Part shown: positions 8,649-16,613 of the stretch, one piece after another
Layout of the letters: each line of letters begins with the position of its first letter
Numbering within the stretch: position 1 is the stretch's first letter
Assembly: GCF_029664245.1 (NCBI RefSeq)
Contig: NZ_JANAIE010000003.1
Location: 372,001-436,000, forward strand
DNA length: 64,000 nt
Reading direction: 5' to 3'
Source of the DNA: Profundicola chukchiensis
Lineage (GTDB): Bacteria > Bacteroidota > Bacteroidia > Flavobacteriales > Weeksellaceae
The notes under the pieces: generated by a model
Seen by the model: the letters and a program-made list of their open reading frames with translations, nothing else
Databases searched by the model: none
Told to the model about the DNA's origin: nothing
Made by a program: the position numbers and the translations under genes

Positions 8649-9989
8649 ATGAAAGTTCATTTTATAGCCATAGGAGGTAGCGCAATGCATAATCTTGCAA
8701 TTGCTTTAAAATTAAAAGGATATCAAGTAACTGGATCAGACGATGCTTTGTTTGAGCCTTCTAAATCTCGTTTGGATCAACATGGACTTTTACCTGCTGA
8801 ACTTGGTTGGTATCCAGAGAAAATAACTGAGGATTTAGACGCAGTTATCTTGGGAATGCACGCCCACGCCGACAATCCTGAAATGCTAAAAGCACAGGAA
8901 TTAGGACTTAAAATTTATTCTTATCCAGAATATCTATACGAACAAGCTAAAGACAAAACTCGTGTTGTAATTGGTGGTTCGCATGGAAAAACTACGATTA
9001 CATCTATGATTCTTCATGTTTTGCATTACTATGATCGTGAAGAAGATTATATGGTTGGAGCTCAATTAGAAGGCTTTGATGTCATGGTTAAATTGAGCGA
9101 AGACAGTGATTTTATGATTATGGAAGGCGATGAATACCTTTCGTCGACCTTAGATAGAAGACCTAAATTCTTATTATATCAACCTAATATTGCTTTATTA
9201 AGCGGAATTGCTTGGGATCATATCAATGTTTTCCCAACTTTTGAAAACTATGTAGAGCAGTTTGATGCTTTTGTAAATAGTATCACCAATGGAGGTGTTG
9301 TCGTTTATAATCAGGAGGATATCGAGGTAATGAAAGTGGTTCAAAGATCGCAGAATCCTATTCGTAAGATTCCTTACAAAACGCCTGCACACGAAATTAT
9401 AGACGGAATTACGTATTTAGAAACTGCCGATGGACCAATTCCTTTAGAGATTTTTGGTAAGCATAACTTATCTAATTTAGAAGGTGCAAGATTGATTTGT
9501 AATCAATTGGGTATCATGGATGAAGATTTCTACGAAGCGATTCAAACTTTTAAAGGAGCTTCTAAACGTTTAGAGTTAGTAAAACGTGAAAAAGATTATG
9601 TGGTTTATAAAGATTATGCGCATTCTCCTTCTAAAGTTAGTTCTACAACGGCTGCCGTTAAAGAACAATATCCAAATAAGGAATTAGTAGCATGTTTAGA
9701 GTTGCATACTTATTCATCTTTAAATCCAGAATTCTTAGAACAATATAAAAATGCTTTAGACAAAGCCGATGTTAAAATCGTGAATTATTCAGAAGAGGCT
9801 TTACGCATTAAGCGTCGTGATCCTATCGATCCTTCTTTCATTAAAGAGGCCTTCGGTGATGATAGTATAATCGTCTTTACAGAACCAGAAAAATTACATC
9901 AACATATCGCAGGTTTAGACAAATCCAATCGTGTCTTTCTGATGATGAGTAGTGGAAATTATGGTGGTTTAGACCTTAAAAGCATTTAA
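8649..9989 (+). CDS. mpl: Mur ligase family protein, Mpl-type (peptidoglycan recycling)
   Basis: A 446-residue Mur ligase. It has an N-terminal Rossmann-like domain (HFIAIGGSAMHNLAIALK), a central ATP loop GGSHGKTTITSM (about residues 113-124), and the C-terminal ligase domain containing YKDYAHSPSKV. The GGSAMHNLA start and compact length fit the Mpl/MurC-like group that joins the L-Ala-gamma-D-Glu-mDAP tripeptide to UDP-MurNAc in cell-wall recycling, rather than true MurC. anmK at 41257, another recycling enzyme, is elsewhere in the window. The gene is followed by a terminator. Confidence 0.82.
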   Translation: MKVHFIAIGGSAMHNLAIALKLKGYQVTGSDDALFEPSKSRLDQHGLLPAELGWYPEKITEDLDAVILGMHAHADNPEMLKAQELGLKIYSYPEYLYEQAKDKTRVVIGGSHGKTTITSMILHVLHYYDREEDYMVGAQLEGFDVMVKLSEDSDFMIMEGDEYLSSTLDRRPKFLLYQPNIALLSGIAWDHINVFPTFENYVEQFDAFVNSITNGGVVVYNQEDIEVMKVVQRSQNPIRKIPYKTPAHEIIDGITYLETADGPIPLEIFGKHNLSNLEGARLICNQLGIMDEDFYEAIQTFKGASKRLELVKREKDYVVYKDYAHSPSKVSSTTAAVKEQYPNKELVACLELHTYSSLNPEFLEQYKNALDKADVKIVNYSEEALRIKRRDPIDPSFIKEAFGDDSIIVFTEPEKLHQHIAGLDKSNRVFLMMSSGNYGGLDLKSI

Positions 9990-10012
9990 ATTCCTTTTTA
10001 AAATAAAGAATT

Positions 10013-10043
10013 AAAGCCTGAAATCTTAGATTTTGGGCTTTAT
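10013..10043 (+). terminator. Rho-independent terminator after mpl
   Basis: AAAGCC-TG-AAATC pairs with GATTT-TG-GGCTTT around TTA, followed by ATTTG. The T-tract is short. Confidence 0.6.
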
Positions 10044-10126
10044 TTGTATTTGTAAATAGCTATAAATCAGGTTTAAATAAGTTTTTATCATAATTAAATG
10101 TTAAAAACATATTAAATATTTAATTA

Positions 10127-10161
10127 GTTCGGTAATTACCGAACCAAGTGTCTTATATTTG
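10127..10161 (+). promoter_or_regulatory. Palindromic operator and -7 box of the RND efflux operon
   Basis: GTTCGGTAATTACCGAAC at 10127-10144 is a perfect 18-bp palindrome. TATATTTG at 10154-10161 matches the -7 element, and the ATG follows at 10171. A dimer of the regulator encoded immediately downstream, bound here, would cover the promoter spacer, so autorepression of the whole efflux operon is likely. Confidence 0.7.
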
Positions 10162-10170
10162 CACCCGATT

Positions 10171-10650
10171 ATGGATATTAAGAAATTAGATGAATCGTTG
10201 TTTCAGGATATGAGCTCCCATTATATGGAGCTTTATCACTTTCCTCCTTTGACGGCAAACATATTCACCTATCTCATGTTTGATTTTGAGCAAAAGGGAA
10301 TTACGTTTGAGCAAATTTTGGAGGCATCCTGTGCTAGTAAGAGTTCGGTTTCAAATGCACTGAACGTGTTACAGCAAAGTAATTACGTAGAAGTTATCAG
10401 TAAACTCGGTGAGCGCAAGCGTTATTATCGAGTTAACAAATCTATTTTTAAGATTCAATTTCAAGATAGCATCTCAAAGTTGAAGCGTAATTATAGTATT
10501 TTAGAGAGGTTTGCAGAAAAACGTCGCGAAGCCTTGGATTTAGAAGACGAACAATTAGAGAAAATCAATCTTCATTTAGATTTACAAAAGAAGACGATTG
10601 GATTGTTTGAAGAAACTTTAGTAAAAATTAATCAAATTAAAAATAAATAA
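10171..10650 (+). CDS. GbsR/MarR-type winged-helix transcriptional regulator
   Basis: 159 residues. A winged-helix DNA-binding domain (about 25-95) includes a helix-turn-helix reading ASKSSVSNALNVLQQSNYVEV and a wing with LGERKRYYRV. A long C-terminal helical region (about 100-159) is probably for dimerisation. It heads the RND operon with 8 bp to the adaptor gene. I use ATG 10171 rather than TTG 10159, because that TTG is part of the TATATTTG promoter box. The leader would be only a few nucleotides. The effector is likely a pump substrate, by analogy with MarR-type pump regulators. Confidence 0.83.
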   Translation: MDIKKLDESLFQDMSSHYMELYHFPPLTANIFTYLMFDFEQKGITFEQILEASCASKSSVSNALNVLQQSNYVEVISKLGERKRYYRVNKSIFKIQFQDSISKLKRNYSILERFAEKRREALDLEDEQLEKINLHLDLQKKTIGLFEETLVKINQIKNK

Positions 10651-10658
10651 TTGAATAT

Positions 10659-11837
10659 ATGAGAAATGCATTCTTTTTATGTGCTATGACTCTGTTCTTC
10701 TTAAGTTGTAAGAATGAACAGCCAGGTGGTATGCAACAACAAGCAAAACCATATCCGGTGCTAGAGGTAGCGGAAAGAGACGTGGTGGGGTACCAAGAAT
10801 TCCCGACACAAATACAAGGTGTGAACAATAACGAGGTTCGCGCAAAAATTCAAGGATATATAACCCAAGTTTTAGTAGACGAAGGGCAAGTTGTTCGTAA
10901 AGGCCAAGTATTATTTCGTTTAGAAACGAATACTTTAAACCAATCTGCAACGGCTGCTAAAGCAGGAATCCAAGCTTCTCAAGCAACTATTGAAGCGGCA
11001 AAAGCAAGAGTAAATGCGGCAAAAGTTGAGGTAAATAGATTAAAACCTCTAGTAGAAAGAAATATTATTTCTTCTGTTCAATTAGAAACAGCTAATGCTA
11101 ACTTAATGAATGCTCAAAGTCAATTGGCACAAGCGCAAGCGGGATACAGCCAATCTAGTGCATCTTATCAAGAAGTTCAGGCTAATATTGGATATTCTGT
11201 GATTAGATCTCCTATTTCTGGTACAGTAGGAAAAATCAACCAAAGAGAAGGTAGTTTAGTCGGTCCTACAAGTCCATTGCCTATTACTACAGTTTCTCAG
11301 ACGAATCAAGTTTATGCTTATTTCGCCATGAACGAGAGTCAATATCTTGATTTCTTGGATCAAACAGAAGGTAAAACAGCTGATGATAAATTAAAAAATA
11401 CACCAGATGTAGATTTAATTTTGGCTAATGGAATGAAATACGAAAAAACGGGTCGCATTGAGGCAGTAACAGGTCAAATCGATCCAAATTCGGGTACTGT
11501 ACAGTTTAGAGCTTCTTTTGATAATGAAAACAAAATGTTGAGCAATGGAAACAGTGGTACAATCCGTATTCCTCAACAATACAAAAATGCTATGGTGGTT
11601 CCAGAGCAGTCTACATTTGAGCAACAAGGTTTAGTTTATGTTTATAAAGTTGTAAATGATACGGTTGTATCTACCAAAGTAGACGTAGCTGCTAGATTAG
11701 AAAACATGGCTTTAATTTCAGGTGGACTTAAGAAAGGAGATAAGATTGTAGCGAAAGGAGTTGGAATCTTAAGAAATGGTGCTGCCATTGTTCCTCAGCC
11801 AGTTAAGTTTGATAGTATTGTTCCAAAAGCAAATTAA
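10659..11837 (+). CDS. RND efflux periplasmic adaptor (membrane fusion protein)
   Basis: A 392-residue lipoprotein (lipobox FFLSC, Cys17). Domain order is that of AcrA/MexA: barrel-sandwich strands with YITQVLVDEGQVVRKGQVLFRL (about 66-87), a long coiled coil rich in Ala/Gln (about 95-175), the second lipoyl half RSPISGTVGKI, then beta-barrel and membrane-proximal domains. It bridges the RND pump and the outer-membrane factor encoded next. The pump gene starts 33 bp downstream. Confidence 0.93.
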   Translation: MRNAFFLCAMTLFFLSCKNEQPGGMQQQAKPYPVLEVAERDVVGYQEFPTQIQGVNNNEVRAKIQGYITQVLVDEGQVVRKGQVLFRLETNTLNQSATAAKAGIQASQATIEAAKARVNAAKVEVNRLKPLVERNIISSVQLETANANLMNAQSQLAQAQAGYSQSSASYQEVQANIGYSVIRSPISGTVGKINQREGSLVGPTSPLPITTVSQTNQVYAYFAMNESQYLDFLDQTEGKTADDKLKNTPDVDLILANGMKYEKTGRIEAVTGQIDPNSGTVQFRASFDNENKMLSNGNSGTIRIPQQYKNAMVVPEQSTFEQQGLVYVYKVVNDTVVSTKVDVAARLENMALISGGLKKGDKIVAKGVGILRNGAAIVPQPVKFDSIVPKAN

Positions 11838-11870
11838 TTAAAGAATTAATAAGCTTTAAAAAAGAAAATT

Positions 11871-14800
11871 ATGATTAAAACATTTATAGAAAGACCTGTA
11901 TTGTCTACAGTTATTTCCATTATTATCGTCCTTTTGGGGATATTGGGAATCATGACATTACCGGTTACAACCTATCCAGATATTGCACCACCAACGGTTC
12001 AGATTAGAGCCAACTATCCAGGTGCAAACGCTGAAACGGTTCTTCGTTCGGTAATTATTCCGATTGAGGAGCAAGTGAACGGGGTTGAGGGGATGACTTA
12101 TATTTCTTCTACTGCAAGTAACAACGGTTCGGCATCTATTACAGTTTATTTTGAACAAGATATTGACCCAGATTTAGCGGCGGTAAACGTTCAAAACCGT
12201 GTGGCAAGAGCTAACGCGATTCTACCAAGTGAGGTTACTCAGAGTGGTATTACTACACAGAAACAACAGTCGAGTTCACTGATGTTTATGACCTTCTATT
12301 CAGAGAATGACGATTTCGATGCTAGTTATCTTCAAAACTACTTAGACATTAATGTTGTTCCAGAGTTGAAAAGGATTAATGGTGTAGGTGAGGCGCAGGT
12401 TTATGGTTCTAAGACTTACTCTATGAGAGTATGGTTGAACCCAGAAAAAATGGCGGCTTATGGAATCGTTCCTTCGGATGTTTCAGCAGCGATTAATAGC
12501 CAGAGTTTGGAGGCTGCAGCTGGTTCTGTGGGAGAAAATAGTAATCAATCTTTTGAGTACGTAATTCGTTATTCAGGAAAGTTTGATGAGGTAGAACAAT
12601 ACAAAAACATTGTAATTAAGTCGATTGGTAATGGTCAGTTTTTAAGATTAAAAGACGTTGCTAATATCGAATTAGGGTCGCTTGCTTATACAGCTGGTTC
12701 TGCCTTTAATGGTAACCCTGCGGTGAGTATGGGTATTAGCCAAACACCAGGTTCGAACGCACAAGAGATTATTGACAATATTAAATCTTACTTAGAAACT
12801 TCGGTTTCACCTAACTTGCCAGAAGGAATCAACTATCAAATTAACTATGATACCAACGAATTCCTTGAGGCATCGATTCAAAAAGTAATCACGACTTTAT
12901 TAGAAGCCTTCGTGTTGGTGTTCTTGGTGGTTTATATCTTCTTACAAGACTTTAAATCTACCTTAATTCCTGCGATTGCAGTACCGGTTTCGATTATTGG
13001 TACATTCTTCTTCTTGAATTTATTTGGTTATACCATCAACTTATTGACATTATTCGCATTGATTCTCGCCATTGGTATTGTGGTCGATGACGCGATTGTT
13101 GTGGTGGAAGCCGTGCACGCTAAACTTGAGCATACCACGCATAATGCTAAAAATGCGACCATAGAAGCGATGCACGAGATTACAGGTGCGATTATTACGA
13201 TTACGATTGTAATGGCGGCGGTATTCGTTCCGGTGACCTTCATTACAGGACCAACGGGAGTTTTCTACGAACAGTTTGGTATTACCCTAATGATTGCGAT
13301 TGCGATTTCAGCTGTTAACGCATTAACTTTAAGTCCAGCTTTGTGTGCGGTATTCTTAAAACCAACTCAATACAGCAAGGAATACGAAGAGAAAAACTGG
13401 TTACAGAAATTCTTCCATAAGTTCAACATTGCTTTCAACGCAGGAACAAGAAGATATGCTAAAACCTTTACTTTCTTTATTCGTCATAGATGGGTAACTA
13501 TTTTAATGTTAATCTTAGCGGGTGTTACTATTTACTTTGCTAATGCTAATATGCAAACAGGTTTCGTACCTAACGAAGATAGAGGTATTGTGATGTTCAA
13601 CGTAGACTTACCATCGAGTGCAACGCGTGAGCGTACAGAAATCGCGATGAAAGAGTTTACCGAAAAAGCAAATCAATTACCAGGTGTACACAGTGTTACA
13701 GCGATTTCAGGATTTAGTATTATGAATGGTTCGGGTGGTAACTACGGATTCGGTTTCGTTAAGTTAGATCCATTCGATGAAAGAAATACAGATGAAACTC
13801 AAATTAACGCGATTGTAGGAAGATTGTTTGGTGTGGGTGCTACGGTAGCCGATGCGAATATGATTTTCTTTACGCCTCCAAGTATTCAAGGATTTGGTGC
13901 GAGTTCAGGGGTTGAATTCTCGTTAATTGATAAATCAGGTGGAGACTTAGAAAACCTAGATGAGGTAGCTAAAAACTTTAGTTATGCCTTGAGTCAACGT
14001 CCAGAAATGCAGTATGCACAAACTTCGTTTAACATTAATTTCCCTCAGTATGAAATGGATATTAACGTTCCAAGAGCTATGGAAGCAGGTGTATCTGTAA
14101 ACAGTATTTTGAGTGCAATGCAAGGTTATATCGGAGGTTTATACTCGGCTAACTTTAGTAAATATGGTAAACAATATCGTGTGATGATTCAGGCGAATCC
14201 AGACGATCGTAATGATATTGGAAGTATCAACAACTTATACGTCAGAACCAACACCGGTGAAATGACACCTATTTCTCAATTCGTTGAGATGAAACGTGTA
14301 TATGGTCCACAAACGGTAAATAGGTTTAACTTATTCCAATCTGCTGGATTCAACGGGGCTACCAACCCTGGATATTCAACGGGTGACGCGATTAATGTTG
14401 TGAACGAAGTGGCTAGTCAAGTATTACCAAATCAATTCGACATTATGTACTCAGGTTTAACACGTGAGGAGGTGAGTTCAGGATCTCAAGCATCTATCAT
14501 TTTTGTATTGAGTTTGATTTTCGTTTACTTCTTATTATCAGCACAATATGAAAGTTATATTGTTCCGTTTAGTGTGATTTTATCATTGCCATTTGGAGTG
14601 ATGGGAGCTTATTTAGGACAATGGGCATTTGGATTAGAGAACAACATTTATTTCCAAATTGCATTAATTATGTTGATCGGACTACTAGCCAAGAACGCGA
14701 TTCTGATTGTAGAGTTCGCGCTTCAAAGACGTAGAATGGGTAAGAGTATTTCATTAGCTGCTATTGATGCTGCGAAAGCTCGTTTAAGACCTATTTTAAT

Positions 14801-15038
14801 GACTTCTTTCGCGTTTATCTTTGGTATGTTACCATTGGTGTTCGCATCGGGTACAGGTGCTGTAGGAAACCGTTCTATTGCAACGGGTGCGGCTTCTGGA
14901 TTGTTAATCGGAACTATATTCGGAGTGATTGTAATTCCAGTATTATTCGTGATTTTCCAGAAAATACAAGAGAGAATCGTTCCTATTAAGTTCGATTTAT
15001 ATGAAGAACAAATGAAAAAACAAGAGAATGAACAATAA
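11871..15038 (+). CDS. RND efflux transporter, AcrB/MexB (HAE1) family
   Basis: 1055 residues, the full length of HAE1 pumps. It begins MIKTFIERPVLSTVISIII (TM1). TM4 holds the proton-relay pair D406-D407 in GIVVDDAIVVVEA, and TM10 has LIGLLAKNAILIVEFA with the conserved Lys. Two large periplasmic loops lie between TM1-2 and TM7-8. It exports hydrophobic drugs, bile salts or similar compounds using proton motive force. It shares an operon with the adaptor and the outer-membrane factor, whose gene overlaps its end by 11 bp. Confidence 0.95.
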   Translation: MIKTFIERPVLSTVISIIIVLLGILGIMTLPVTTYPDIAPPTVQIRANYPGANAETVLRSVIIPIEEQVNGVEGMTYISSTASNNGSASITVYFEQDIDPDLAAVNVQNRVARANAILPSEVTQSGITTQKQQSSSLMFMTFYSENDDFDASYLQNYLDINVVPELKRINGVGEAQVYGSKTYSMRVWLNPEKMAAYGIVPSDVSAAINSQSLEAAAGSVGENSNQSFEYVIRYSGKFDEVEQYKNIVIKSIGNGQFLRLKDVANIELGSLAYTAGSAFNGNPAVSMGISQTPGSNAQEIIDNIKSYLETSVSPNLPEGINYQINYDTNEFLEASIQKVITTLLEAFVLVFLVVYIFLQDFKSTLIPAIAVPVSIIGTFFFLNLFGYTINLLTLFALILAIGIVVDDAIVVVEAVHAKLEHTTHNAKNATIEAMHEITGAIITITIVMAAVFVPVTFITGPTGVFYEQFGITLMIAIAISAVNALTLSPALCAVFLKPTQYSKEYEEKNWLQKFFHKFNIAFNAGTRRYAKTFTFFIRHRWVTILMLILAGVTIYFANANMQTGFVPNEDRGIVMFNVDLPSSATRERTEIAMKEFTEKANQLPGVHSVTAISGFSIMNGSGGNYGFGFVKLDPFDERNTDETQINAIVGRLFGVGATVADANMIFFTPPSIQGFGASSGVEFSLIDKSGGDLENLDEVAKNFSYALSQRPEMQYAQTSFNINFPQYEMDINVPRAMEAGVSVNSILSAMQGYIGGLYSANFSKYGKQYRVMIQANPDDRNDIGSINNLYVRTNTGEMTPISQFVEMKRVYGPQTVNRFNLFQSAGFNGATNPGYSTGDAINVVNEVASQVLPNQFDIMYSGLTREEVSSGSQASIIFVLSLIFVYFLLSAQYESYIVPFSVILSLPFGVMGAYLGQWAFGLENNIYFQIALIMLIGLLAKNAILIVEFALQRRRMGKSISLAAIDAAKARLRPILMTSFAFIFGMLPLVFASGTGAVGNRSIATGAASGLLIGTIFGVIVIPVLFVIFQKIQERIVPIKFDLYEEQMKKQENEQ

Positions 15039-16434
15039 TTGGATAAAATATAGTTTCATCGCGTTTGCTGCTCTATTCTTACAGTCTTGTCTTTCTGTGC
15101 AAGAGTATAAAAGAGCAGAGGATATTGAAAAAGAAGCTTATTATAGAACAGATCGTCTTCCTCAGGATAGCGTTTCGATAGCAGATTTCAGCTATACCGA
15201 GATTTTTAAAGACAGTTTATTGCAGAAATACATAAGTCAAGGTTTGGAAAACAACCTTGACATTAGAATAGCTTTACAAAATATTGCTACTTCTGAAGCT
15301 TATGTAAGACAGTCTAAAGCTGCTTATTTACCGACGTTGAGCGGAGGTCCTAATGTAAGTTGGGGAACACCATCTTTAAACTCTCAGCAAGGTATGATGC
15401 TAGACGAGAGAAAATGGTCTACGCAGTATGGTCTTGGAATTAATTCAAGCTGGGAGGCTGATATTTGGGGTAAATTAAAGAGTGCAGAAAAAGCGCAATA
15501 TGCTATGTACTTACAATCTGTAGCTGGTCATCAGGCGGTTAAATCAAGAATTGTTAGTGGAATTGCTTCTTTATATTTCCAATTATTGGCATTAGATGAG
15601 CAACACAGAACAACTTCTGAAAGCATTAAACTTCAATTAGAAAGTTTAGAAACGACTAAGGCCTTAAAAGAAGCTGGTCAGGTAACGGAAGTGGCTGTTC
15701 AGCAAACAGATGCATTGGCATTAAACTACCAAGCGAGGTTAGTTGAAATTGAAAATTCAATTAAAATTGTTGAAAATCAGTTGTCTTATTTAATGGGTGA
15801 AACGCCTCAAGCCATCAAGAGAACGAATATAGAAAGTCAATTTATTCCATCTGAATTAAAAACAGGATTTGCGGTAGATTTACTAAGAAATCGTCCAGAT
15901 GTTATGGCAGCAGAGTATGCGTTAATTTCATCATTTGAACAAACGCAAGTGGCTAGATTGAGCATGTATCCTTCTTTAAATTTATCTTTAGGAGCAGGTT
16001 TACAAGCATTAGAAATTGAGGATTTCTTCTCAGCGAGTTCATTCTTTGCTAATATTATGGGAGGTTTAACGCAACCAATATTCCAACAAAGAAGATTAAA
16101 AACTCAAAAAGAGGTGAGTGAAATTGCTCAAGAAAGAGCTTTATTAGACTTCAAGAAATCTTTATTATCAGCAAGTAACGAAGTTTCTAATGCTTTACAG
16201 ATTTACGGAAGTCAAGATGAAATCATAGCTTTAAAAACCAAAGAATACGAGAATTATAGCCGTGCAACGGAATACTCTCAAGAGTTACTAAACTATGGTA
16301 TGGCGAATTATCTAGAAGTAATTACAGCACAACAAAGTGCCTTGAATGCTAAGTTAGCAGAAATCAATGCTAAGTACACAAAATTAACTGCAATGGTTGA
16401 TTTGTATAGCGCTCTAGGTGGAGGTTGGAAATAA
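15028..16434 (+). CDS. Outer-membrane efflux factor, NodT/OprM family lipoprotein
   Basis: A 468-residue protein with a lipobox LQSC (Cys21), followed by two repeated TolC-like halves rich in long helices. LRNRPDVMAAEYALISS is the NodT-family signature, and the C-terminus ends in LYSALGGGWK. It forms the outer-membrane duct of the tripartite pump. The start overlaps the RND gene by 11 bp, implying translational coupling. A strong terminator follows, so the operon is regulator-adaptor-pump-duct. Confidence 0.92.
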   Translation: MNNNWIKYSFIAFAALFLQSCLSVQEYKRAEDIEKEAYYRTDRLPQDSVSIADFSYTEIFKDSLLQKYISQGLENNLDIRIALQNIATSEAYVRQSKAAYLPTLSGGPNVSWGTPSLNSQQGMMLDERKWSTQYGLGINSSWEADIWGKLKSAEKAQYAMYLQSVAGHQAVKSRIVSGIASLYFQLLALDEQHRTTSESIKLQLESLETTKALKEAGQVTEVAVQQTDALALNYQARLVEIENSIKIVENQLSYLMGETPQAIKRTNIESQFIPSELKTGFAVDLLRNRPDVMAAEYALISSFEQTQVARLSMYPSLNLSLGAGLQALEIEDFFSASSFFANIMGGLTQPIFQQRRLKTQKEVSEIAQERALLDFKKSLLSASNEVSNALQIYGSQDEIIALKTKEYENYSRATEYSQELLNYGMANYLEVITAQQSALNAKLAEINAKYTKLTAMVDLYSALGGGWK

Positions 16435-16469
16435 AAATACCATTTTTCTATTTTATAATTTTTAATTTG

Positions 16470-16500
16470 AATCCCTAGTGCTTTACTAGGGATTTTTTTT
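16470..16500 (+). terminator. Rho-independent terminator of the RND operon
   Basis: AATCCCTAGT and ACTAGGGATT form a 10-bp stem around GCTTT, followed by T6. Confidence 0.9.
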
Positions 16501-16538
16501 GTATTAAACTTTAAAATTTTATGAATCCTGCAAAGTTT

Positions 16539-16570
16539 TTGACAATCTATCAGAAGATATTGTATTTTTG
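16539..16570 (+). promoter_or_regulatory. Promoter of the GlmS-like gene
   Basis: TTG at 16539-16541 and TATTTTTG at 16563-16570 are separated by 21 bp, close to the Bacteroidota TTG-N19-TAnnTTTG promoter. This is the best two-part match in the window. The ATG is at 16614. Confidence 0.55.
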
Positions 16571-16613
16571 AATTCCATTCAATTAATACTTAACAATCTA
16601 AACCAAGAAAAAT

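Noticed and set aside
10159-10170. TTG start for the efflux regulator
   Set aside because: The TTG is the last part of the TATATTTG -7 box; ATG 10171 is the sensible start.
13028-13243. ORF on the minus strand inside the RND pump gene
   Set aside because: It is a reading-frame shadow of the pump's TM4 region; the same applies to the other short ORFs lying inside real genes.
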